Shown here piece after piece: positions 1 through 5,848 of a stretch of 6,492 bases of DNA. This stretch comes from DASWDH01 sp035318505. Lineage in GTDB: Bacteria; Myxococcota_A; Polyangia; Polyangiales; Polyangiaceae. The notes beneath the pieces are model-generated. The model made no database searches and was not told the DNA's origin. It saw only the letters and a list, made by a program, of their open reading frames with translations. Made by a program: the position numbers and the translations under genes. Positions within the stretch are counted from its first letter, which is position 1. Each line of letters opens with the position of its first letter. The DNA is taken from NCBI GenBank assembly GCA_035318505.1, contig DATHEQ010000332.1, positions 1-6,492 of the forward strand, given 5' to 3'.

Positions 1-621
1 CGACGTCGGCACGCCGACCACTGGCCTGCGCGTCAAACCTCCGACTACGCTCGGGAGAGCGCCCTCCATCCCGGCCACGACGATCACACCGGCCGAGGCT
101 TCGAGCGTTGCCCGCCGATCGAGGAGCCGATGAATGCCCGCCACCCCTACGTCATAGACACGGGTCACGCCGATCCCCGCCATCCGCAAGGTTTCCGCCG
201 CTTCCTCGGCCACGGGAACATCGGCGGTCCCCGCCGTGACCACGGCGACGGAGCCGCAGGCTCGCGGCTTGATGGGCGTCACTTCGAGCGTCGCCGTGCG
301 CGACGCCGCCACGTATTTGAGCTCGCCGAGACGCTTCTGCACGACGGCCGCTTTCGCCGCATCGAGCCGCGTGATGAGGACGTTCTGGCCCGTGCGCACC
401 AGCTCTTCGGCGATGGCCGCGATTTGCTCGGCCGTTTTGGGCTCGCCGAAAATCACCTCGGGAACGCCCGTTCGCAGCTGACGGTGATGGTCGACCGTCG
501 CAAAGCCGAGGTCGCGAAACGGCAAGTCGCGCAGCTCGGACAGCGCCTCGGTGATGTCCGTCTTGCCTGCGCGTACCGCTTCGAGCAGCGCCTTGAGACG
601 CTCGACATCCATGGGGCGCAT
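1..621 (-). CDS. larB: LarB, nickel-pincer cofactor biosynthesis (partial, C-terminus cut)
   Basis: LarB carboxylates the pyridinium ring of nicotinic acid adenine dinucleotide and hydrolyses the product to pyridinium-3,5-biscarboxylic acid mononucleotide. This is the first step towards the nickel-pincer cofactor of lactate racemase-type enzymes (family knowledge). The reading frame is open from the start to the window edge, giving 207 residues of a family that usually has about 250, so roughly the last 40-50 are missing. The N-terminal helical part carries RDLGFATVDHHRQLRTGVPE, the typical LarB entry with the conserved D-H-R-x-x-R-x-G-x-P-E pattern. From about residue 122 comes the PurE/AIR-carboxylase-like Rossmann part, with VAVVTAGTADVPVAEEAA, then RVYDVGVAGIHRLL, then VVAGMEGALPSVVGGL. 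All three are hallmark LarB strings. The start is ATG at 621 or, three codons on, ATG at 612; an in-frame TAG directly precedes 621, so no longer form is possible. No good Shine-Dalgarno sequence is visible. The gene diverges from the membrane protein gene. LarC, LarE and LarA are not in view. Confidence 0.95.
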   Translation of the reverse strand, partial: MRPMDVERLKALLEAVRAGKTDITEALSELRDLPFRDLGFATVDHHRQLRTGVPEVIFGEPKTAEQIAAIAEELVRTGQNVLITRLDAAKAAVVQKRLGELKYVAASRTATLEVTPIKPRACGSVAVVTAGTADVPVAEEAAETLRMAGIGVTRVYDVGVAGIHRLLDRRATLEASAGVIVVAGMEGALPSVVGGLTRRPVVGVPTS

Positions 622-680
622 CTAGCGCAGGCATGCGATACTGTCGACCTGGATCGTCTCCTCGGAACCGAGCTTCACGT

Positions 681-1232
681 ATGCCCGCCCCGCTCGCCCC
701 CCTCATCGGATTCGCACTCGGCGTAGCGTTTGCTTGGTGGGCGCGCGAAGAGCTCGGCAAATCGGCCTCGGGAGCGGGCATCGGCTCTCGATCGCTCGTC
801 ATCGTGGCGCTCTTCGCGGCCATCGTCTTCGCTCCGATCGGCGCCTACTTTCTCGCCTTCGAAGCGGACTGGTCGTACGCCTATTTCATCGACACGCGCC
901 GCATTCCCTCCGCGCTTCAGCTCGCCCTCGTCCTCGTCGACGCGGCATCGGTGCCGGTGGGGTTCGTCGTGGCTGCGCCGTTCGCGAAGAGCCGCAAGTT
1001 GGTGCCTCTTCTGATGATCGCGGGCGCGCCCATGGTGTTCACGCTGTCCTGCCTCGCTGCGACGGCGGGGCGCCTCGGGATCCAGGCGACCTACGCGCAG
1101 TACCACGGCGACTTCGGAACGCGACCCGTCTCGGGGAGCTCGCTCGGCTACGCGCTCCTCTGGATGGACGCGCTGCTCGCCCTCGGAGTCGCCTGGACGG
1201 GACGTCAAGTCCACAAGCTCATGCGAGGTTGA
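681..1232 (+). CDS. small multi-pass membrane protein, unknown function
   Basis: This 183-residue protein is not one I can assign to a named family. Five hydrophobic stretches are visible at roughly residues 4-22, 38-60, 78-102, 107-130 and 154-174, so it should sit in the inner membrane. Between helices 2 and 3 is a polar/aromatic stretch, EADWSYAYFIDTRRIPSAL. Between helices 4 and 5 is YAQYHGDFGTRPVSGSSLGY. Both loops look specific rather than random and may mark a lineage-restricted family. The open frame runs back to an ATG at 633, but those 16 extra residues are polar and Arg/Ser-rich and run into the larB promoter area. ATG 681 opens directly onto the first helix and is preferred, with only a weak GGAA upstream. 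The gene shares a 59-base divergent intergenic region with larB and lies 49 bases before the pmbA-like gene on the same strand, so co-transcription with that gene is possible. No catalytic motif is apparent. Confidence 0.8.
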   Translation: MPAPLAPLIGFALGVAFAWWAREELGKSASGAGIGSRSLVIVALFAAIVFAPIGAYFLAFEADWSYAYFIDTRRIPSALQLALVLVDAASVPVGFVVAAPFAKSRKLVPLLMIAGAPMVFTLSCLAATAGRLGIQATYAQYHGDFGTRPVSGSSLGYALLWMDALLALGVAWTGRQVHKLMRG

Positions 1233-1281
1233 TGCTCGGGGGGGTTGACCGTTCGCGCGCAGCCGGCCACTCTGCGGCTCT

Positions 1282-2649
1282 ATGGCCGACCAATCCGTTG
1301 AATCGCTGATGGCGCTCGCGGTCGGGCTCGTCGAACGAGCTCGCCAGGGGGGCGCCGATGTGGCCGAAGTCGTCGCTCGCGCCGGGTCCGAGCTTTCGGT
1401 GCGCGTACGACTCGGCGAGACCGAGCTGGTGGAGGAAGCCGGCCATCGGGCGGTCGGCATGCGCGTCATGAAGGGCAAGCGCGTGGCGCTCACATCGACG
1501 TCCGATCTGACGGCGACGGGGCTCGACCGATTCATCGCCGATGCGCTCGAGCTCGCCGACCTCTCGCAAGAGGACCCCTTTGCGGGACCAGCCGACCCCC
1601 AAGAGCTCGCCCAAGGCCCATTTGCAGATCTCTCCCTCTTCGACCCGGCGATGGGCGAGCTCGACGCCGCGCAGGCCATCGCGATGGCACGCAAGGCCGA
1701 AGACGCAGCCCGCAAGGCCGACCCGCGCATCACCAACAGCGAAGGCGCTACCGTGTCGCGCACGGCCGGATCGGTTGCACTTGCACTGTCGAGCGGTTTT
1801 CGCGGTGGTTACCGCGGATCTTTCGCCTCCGTGCACGTGGTTCCGCTGGCCGAGGACGAGGGGGGCAAGAAGCGCCGCGGCTCGTACTATTCCGCCAAGC
1901 GTTTCTTGGAGGATCTCGAAGATGCCGAAGAAGTCGGCAAAGAGGCGGCGCGGCGCACGCTGCGCAAGCTCGGACCGCGCAAAGTCGCCACCTGCGAGGC
2001 TCCGGTCGTCTTCGATCGCGAAGCGGCGCGTTCCATCATCGGCAGCTTTGCCGGCTGCGCGACCGGTGGCGCTATTTGGCGGAAATCGAGCTATCTCGCC
2101 GGCCGCGAAGGCACGGAGGTGGCGAGCCCGCTCATCACGCTCGTCGACGATCCTCACCTCGTGCGCGGGCCGGGCTCGCGCCCCTTCGACGGCGAGGGAT
2201 TGAAGAGCCGTAAGAACACCCTCGTCGAGCGCGGCGTCCTCAAGATGTACCTCTGCGACAGCTACAGCGGGCGCAAGCTCGGCCGGCCTTCGACGGCCAA
2301 CGCGTCGCGGGGCGGGGGCGGAGGCGTCGGCATCTCGACCACGAATTTCATCTGTCAAGCCGGCGATAGCACGAGCGAAGCGATCATCGCCAAGACCGAG
2401 CGCGGACTTTACGTCACCGAGATGATGGGCTTTGGCTTCAACGCGATCACCGGCGACTTTTCGCGTGGCGCAGCGGGTTTTTGGATCGAAAACGGCGAGC
2501 TCACCTACCCCGTCAGCGAAGTGACCATCTCCTTGAACCTCGACCAGCTGCTCAAGCGCATCGATCTCGTCGGCAATGATCTCGATTGGAAAAGCTCGGT
2601 CGTCGCGCCCACTTTCCGCGTGTCCTCGATGACGATCGCGGGGACGTGA
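1282..2649 (+). CDS. pmbA: TldD/PmbA family protein, PmbA (TldE)-like
   Basis: The protein has 455 residues, about the length of E. coli PmbA/TldE (450). In the family, TldD and TldE form a heterodimeric cytoplasmic metalloprotease that degrades unfolded peptides and trims some ribosomally made peptides such as microcins; TldD carries the zinc HExxH motif and TldE does not. No HExxH is present here, which fits the TldE side. The N-terminal domain covers about residues 1-150 and contains the GMRVMKGKRVALTSTSDLT region. Family hallmarks in the C-terminal half are GGAIWRKSSYLAG (262-274), SRPFDGEGLKSRKNTLVERG (299-318), CDSYSGRKLG (325-334), and NAITGDFSRGAAGFWIENGE (387-406) followed by YPVSEVTI. 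The ATG at 1282 gives the normal N-terminus, and no strong Shine-Dalgarno precedes it. The tldD partner is not in the window. The gene ends one base before the convergent lipoprotein gene's stop. A role in peptide processing is known for the family and unproven for this member. Confidence 0.93.
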   Translation: MADQSVESLMALAVGLVERARQGGADVAEVVARAGSELSVRVRLGETELVEEAGHRAVGMRVMKGKRVALTSTSDLTATGLDRFIADALELADLSQEDPFAGPADPQELAQGPFADLSLFDPAMGELDAAQAIAMARKAEDAARKADPRITNSEGATVSRTAGSVALALSSGFRGGYRGSFASVHVVPLAEDEGGKKRRGSYYSAKRFLEDLEDAEEVGKEAARRTLRKLGPRKVATCEAPVVFDREAARSIIGSFAGCATGGAIWRKSSYLAGREGTEVASPLITLVDDPHLVRGPGSRPFDGEGLKSRKNTLVERGVLKMYLCDSYSGRKLGRPSTANASRGGGGGVGISTTNFICQAGDSTSEAIIAKTERGLYVTEMMGFGFNAITGDFSRGAAGFWIENGELTYPVSEVTISLNLDQLLKRIDLVGNDLDWKSSVVAPTFRVSSMTIAGT

Positions 2650-2650
2650 A

Positions 2651-4186
2651 TCAGCGCGGCGCATTGGGAGCACCCGGCGTGGCGCTGCCGTTGGGGCTGG
2701 CGACGAAAGACTCGAGGTCGGTATCCAGTGCATCAGGCGTGACGCGCGCGTTGGAGACGCCGCTTTTGGCTTTCAGCGCCGGAAACGACGAAAGGAAGTC
2801 GCCTGCGCCGTCGCGCAGGACGAGCCGCTCGCCCTCGTTGGAAAGGCCGTCACGTCCGAGGGCCGGCACGCGCACGATCAGGGTGCCGGGCGCGGCCACC
2901 GGGTCGACACCGTCGTCGTCGACATAGGCGTCGGTGACGACGAGCGCAAAGCCGCCCGGCGCAAGCACCCCGTCCGGAAAGATGGCGCTACCTCCGCCCG
3001 TTTCGAGCCCGTATCCCCCGATGGCCACCGGGTAGAGACCATCGTTGAAAAGCTCGACCCATTCTTGCGCGCGTTCGACGCCGGAAGGGTTCGCCATCAC
3101 TTCATTGATGACCACGTGCGCCTTGGGAGGCGCGGGGTCGACGGCGATGTCTTGTTCGAGGCGGCCACCGCTCGCGTCGAGCACCGCGACGTGAAAGCGT
3201 GCATTCGCAGGCAGTGGACGCACGACGAAGGACCGTTCGCCGCGACTGCGTCGGACGATCGTCGCCGCGCCCTCGATGGTCCATAGAACGGGCTCGCTCG
3301 GGGGACGTACGACGATGCGATCGTCCGCCACACTAGCGCACCCCGAACCGAAACCGACCTCGCCCGACCGGCAAGGGACGGATTCGGGCGGAGGCACGTG
3401 CGTGCCCGGCCAGAGCACGACGGGCTCGAGCAGCGCGATGGCACCGCCAGCGAGCGGCACCCAGGCGGGGGTGATCGCCGGGCTCACCGCGGTCGGCGCC
3501 GCATCGGCGAGTCCAAAGGCGATGGGAAACCAACTCACGCATGCAGCTGCCGCAACCATCCCGCCCGTGCCTCGCGCAAGGCGCCCGGGGACTGCGGCTG
3601 GCGCGAGGGTCACGGCGGTATTCTCGACGGCGAGCGCATCTGGCCCGCACCAGACCGCCGCCGTCGCGGGCAAGGTGGGATCTTCCGGGTCCGGCCAGAG
3701 GCGCGTCAAGATCCGCGGTCCATCGTCGGCGGCGATCGTGAACGAAAGGGCGACCGGCGGATCGCTCACGCCGACGGTGTACAGCGTTCCGGCGGCCAGC
3801 GACGCGAGCGGAGCGACGACGAGCGCCGTGTCCGAGGAGGTGAAAACGAGCACCGGTTGCGCGCGCGCAGAGAGCGCCTGAGTGATGGCCGGGCGCGCAA
3901 GGTCGCGCAGCTGGGTCGAGGTGAGCGTACCTTCGACCAGCACCACGCGAGGCCAGGCGAATTCCCGCGCCAGCTCGACCTCGATGCGCGTGATGCGCGT
4001 GACCGCGTCAGGGGGGGCGGGCGGGTCGAAGCTGAGGCGTGGCTCGGCCGCTCCGTCGGCGGACGCGCCGCCATCGGCGAGGACGCCATGGTGGTCCCAC
4101 GCGGGCAGCGGGGTCTGACAAGCCGAAAGACCGATCAACGCCCAGGCCATCAGTCTCGCGCGCGTTCGTAGCCAAGCCCAAGCCAT
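2651..4186 (-). CDS. predicted lipoprotein with C-terminal lamin tail domain
   Basis: The protein has 511 residues from the chosen ATG. The N-terminus reads MAWAWLRTRARLMAWALIGL then SAC: arginines, a hydrophobic core and a lipobox LSAC, so Cys23 should be the lipidated residue. The +2 residue is Gln, which is compatible with outer-membrane sorting. A Pro/Ala/Gly-rich linker leads to an Ig-like beta region (about 50-155). A middle region follows with four more cysteines (180, 216, 272, 283), enough for two disulfides. The C-terminal lamin tail domain (about 357-511) is recognisable from VVINEVMANPSG, QEWVELFND, VLAPGGFALVV, LSNEGERLVLRD and the closing SPNGSATPGAPN. In bacteria such domains occur on secreted and surface proteins, often next to nucleases or adhesion modules; no nuclease motif is seen here. 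ATG 4186 has GGAGG close upstream and gives a compact signal peptide. GTG 4207 and ATG 4204 are possible and would add six or seven residues. The specific function is unknown. Confidence 0.88.
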   Translation of the reverse strand: MAWAWLRTRARLMAWALIGLSACQTPLPAWDHHGVLADGGASADGAAEPRLSFDPPAPPDAVTRITRIEVELAREFAWPRVVLVEGTLTSTQLRDLARPAITQALSARAQPVLVFTSSDTALVVAPLASLAAGTLYTVGVSDPPVALSFTIAADDGPRILTRLWPDPEDPTLPATAAVWCGPDALAVENTAVTLAPAAVPGRLARGTGGMVAAAACVSWFPIAFGLADAAPTAVSPAITPAWVPLAGGAIALLEPVVLWPGTHVPPPESVPCRSGEVGFGSGCASVADDRIVVRPPSEPVLWTIEGAATIVRRSRGERSFVVRPLPANARFHVAVLDASGGRLEQDIAVDPAPPKAHVVINEVMANPSGVERAQEWVELFNDGLYPVAIGGYGLETGGGSAIFPDGVLAPGGFALVVTDAYVDDDGVDPVAAPGTLIVRVPALGRDGLSNEGERLVLRDGAGDFLSSFPALKAKSGVSNARVTPDALDTDLESFVASPNGSATPGAPNAPR

Positions 4187-4260
4187 GCCCCTCCGCTCGG
4201 CCATCACGCTCTTCGGTTGCCTGGGTCCGCCGCCTTTTTTCGCTGTATGCTCCTCTCCGC

Positions 4261-4611
4261 TTGAGCCCCGACGAAATCAAAGGACTGCGAACCGCGCTCG
4301 CGTGCACGACGCGCGAGCTCGGTGACGCGGTGGGCGTCGATCAAAAGACGATCATCGAATGGGAGGCGGGCCGCCTCTTTCCCACGAAGAAGTTCGTCGA
4401 CCGGATGCTGGCACTGAAAGAGAAAGGCCCAGGCGCGATCCCTAAAAAGGCGCGCGGCGCCGCGCCCCCTCCCATGCGTGTGCTTGCCGACCCGGGTCTC
4501 TGGGAAATCGTGCGCAAGCTCGTCGCACACAAGCGACTGCGCGACGAGGTGGCGAAGCTGGCCGCCAACTACGCCGACCCCGCCGAAGACGGCGGAGCCT
4601 CGCGCAATTGA
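4261..4611 (+). CDS. small helix-turn-helix (XRE-like) DNA-binding protein
   Basis: From the TTG at 4261 this gives 116 residues. Residues 2-50 read as an XRE/Cro-type helix-turn-helix: LSPDEIKGLRTALACTTREL then GDAVGVDQKTIIEWEAGR, the pattern of a helix, the turn at VGVD and a recognition helix with the family-typical I-x-x-W-E-x-G-R. A basic Pro/Ala linker (about 55-72) joins this to a second helical part, LWEIVRKLVAHKRLRDEVAK (80-99), which may dimerise or bind a partner. The frame stays open upstream to an ATG at 4039. That extra stretch is Arg/Pro-rich, lies antisense to the lipoprotein gene and looks like shadow sequence, so the start was placed where the domain begins. No Shine-Dalgarno precedes the TTG. 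The gene diverges from the lipoprotein gene and converges on scpB with six bases between the stops. It could regulate the divergent lipoprotein gene or itself; the target is inferred only from position. Confidence 0.75.
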   Translation: MSPDEIKGLRTALACTTRELGDAVGVDQKTIIEWEAGRLFPTKKFVDRMLALKEKGPGAIPKKARGAAPPPMRVLADPGLWEIVRKLVAHKRLRDEVAKLAANYADPAEDGGASRN

Positions 4612-4617
4612 CGACGT

Positions 4618-5844
4618 TTAGGCTTGCGCTTCCGATTCGTCGGGATCGGAACCGGGTTCGATGCCGTTCTCGTCCGACCCTTGGAGATCGGCGTCCGGCG
4701 TCGGCTCGAGCGCCTCGACGGAGGTGTCTGGCTCGGTGGGGCGCTCGAACCATTCACCGGGCGGACCGTCGGAGGGCATCACCCTAGCCGGGTCGCCATC
4801 AACGTCAGCGGCGCTTTCGACCGGCGCGCCGGGACCGACCGCCGAAGCCGCCGCAGTGAGCGTCGCGAGATCGGAGTCGGTGGGCGCGTCGGGAGAATCG
4901 GCCATCTCGCGATCGTACACGCGCCGCGAGTCGTCGTTCAGCTCGGTGAACTCGCGCAGCGACGGCAGATCCTTGAGCGCCTTGAGACCAAAGAACTCGA
5001 GGAACGTGTGCGTCGTTCCGTAGAGAAGCGGGCGGCCAGGTTCGTCCTTCTTGCCGAGAATTTTGATGAGACCGCGCTCGAGCAGCATCTTCATCACCGG
5101 TCCCGAATCGACGCCACGCACCTCGTCGACCTCGGGGCGTGTGAGCGGCTGTCGGTAGGCGATGATGGCCAAGGTTTCGAGCTGAGCCCGCGTCATCCGT
5201 ACCGGCTTCTTGGCGGCGGCGTCGCGAACGAACGGCGCGTAGGCAGCGTTGGTCCGGAAGATGAGACCACCCGCGACCTCGTCCAGATGAATCCCGCGCC
5301 GGGCATAGTCCTGACGAAGCTCGTCCGCCAACGCCCTCACGAGCTTGCGGTCGGCACGCCCCGCGGCCTTGGCGATATCGTTGAGCGAGAGCGGCTGGTC
5401 GGCGACGAAGACGAGCGCCTCGATGAGGCCCTTGAGATGCGCCCGGGTCACGTCGACGGCGGGCATGGTCACGGCGGGCAGCTCCGTTTCTTCCGGCGCC
5501 CAAAGCTCTTCTCCATGGGCGTCAGGTACGGTCACCTCGTCGACGGCGGCACCCTCGTCGACGGCTTCAACCTCGTCGACGCCTTCCGCCTCGGCGGACG
5601 GCGGCGCGTCACCTTCGAGGACCGCCTCCGTCGCGACGTCACTGGCGTTCTCCTCGGGATCCAACGGGGCGGCCGCGCCGTTCGACTCCTCAGCTTCCAC
5701 CTCTGACGCGGACACAGGGGCGGCGCTGGCCGCCGCAACTTCGTCGATCTTCACCTCGGGCTGGTTCACCTCTTCGCGCGAGCCAGCCGGCACGACGTCG
5801 GACGTGAGAACGATTCGTCTGCGCTTTTTGTTTTTGTTGGACAT
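4618..5844 (-). CDS. scpB: ScpB, SMC-ScpAB condensin subunit with long acidic extensions
   Basis: ScpB binds the kleisin ScpA as a dimer through two winged-helix domains and helps SMC load on and organise the chromosome (family knowledge). The conserved core lies at about residues 133-305 of 408: LKGLIEALVFVADQPLSLND begins the first winged helix, and the second contains MTRAQLETLAIIAYRQPLTR, then EVRGVDSGPVMKMLLERGLI, then GRPLLYGTTHTFLEFFGL. These are the strongest ScpB hallmarks. Typical ScpB is near 200 residues. Here a tail of about 130 residues precedes the core (a basic head NKNKKRRR, then Glu/Asp/Ala-rich sequence with VDE repeats), and an acidic Pro/Asp/Glu-rich tail of about 100 follows it. 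Both tails are probably disordered. ATG 5844 lies four bases after the scpA stop with no clear Shine-Dalgarno, which suggests translational coupling in an scpA-scpB operon. The first codons are strikingly A-rich for this GC-rich DNA. Confidence 0.95.
   Translation of the reverse strand: MSNKNKKRRRIVLTSDVVPAGSREEVNQPEVKIDEVAAASAAPVSASEVEAEESNGAAAPLDPEENASDVATEAVLEGDAPPSAEAEGVDEVEAVDEGAAVDEVTVPDAHGEELWAPEETELPAVTMPAVDVTRAHLKGLIEALVFVADQPLSLNDIAKAAGRADRKLVRALADELRQDYARRGIHLDEVAGGLIFRTNAAYAPFVRDAAAKKPVRMTRAQLETLAIIAYRQPLTRPEVDEVRGVDSGPVMKMLLERGLIKILGKKDEPGRPLLYGTTHTFLEFFGLKALKDLPSLREFTELNDDSRRVYDREMADSPDAPTDSDLATLTAAASAVGPGAPVESAADVDGDPARVMPSDGPPGEWFERPTEPDTSVEALEPTPDADLQGSDENGIEPGSDPDESEAQA
5535..5581 (-). 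repeat. three 11-base copies at exact 18-base period inside scpB
   Basis: The plus-strand word CCTCGTCGACG occurs at 5535-5545, 5553-5563 and 5571-5581, so the copies are spaced exactly 18 bases apart. On the coding strand this gives a six-residue periodicity, GVDEVE / AVDEGA / AVDEVT (about residues 88-106 of ScpB), within the acidic N-terminal extension. The phase is kept in frame, which points to in-frame duplication of a hexapeptide unit followed by divergence of the two flanking codons. It is a low-complexity coding repeat and shows no sign of being a mobile or regulatory element. Confidence 0.7.
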
Positions 5845-5848
5845 GGAT

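Noticed and set aside
130..726. 198-codon plus-strand open frame opposite larB
   Set aside because: The minus strand reads as LarB with several family motifs; the plus-strand product is Arg/His-rich shadow sequence.
675..1763. 362-codon minus-strand open frame across the membrane protein and pmbA genes
   Set aside because: Ser/Arg/Ala-rich sequence with no motif; it overlaps two better-supported genes on the other strand.
1219..2733. 504-codon open frame on the minus strand opposite the pmbA-like gene
   Set aside because: It is a shadow of strong GC codon bias: the protein is Arg/Ala/His-rich without domains, while the plus strand encodes a clear PmbA family protein.
4231..4240. T-run CCTTTTTT as an intrinsic terminator
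   Set aside because: No stable hairpin precedes it, and no plus-strand gene ends just upstream.
4039..4260. Longer N-terminus for the HTH protein starting at ATG 4039
   Set aside because: The extra 74 residues are Arg/Pro/Ser-rich, antisense to the lipoprotein signal region, and lie before the natural domain start.
4602..4629. Inverted repeat GCGCAA / TTGCGC across the HTH and scpB stop codons as a bidirectional terminator
   Set aside because: Only six base pairs with a 16-base loop and no T-run on either side; likely chance in this sequence.
4624..5706. 360-codon plus-strand open frame opposite scpB
   Set aside because: Antisense shadow of a secure scpB; Arg/Gly/Val-rich with no recognisable fold.
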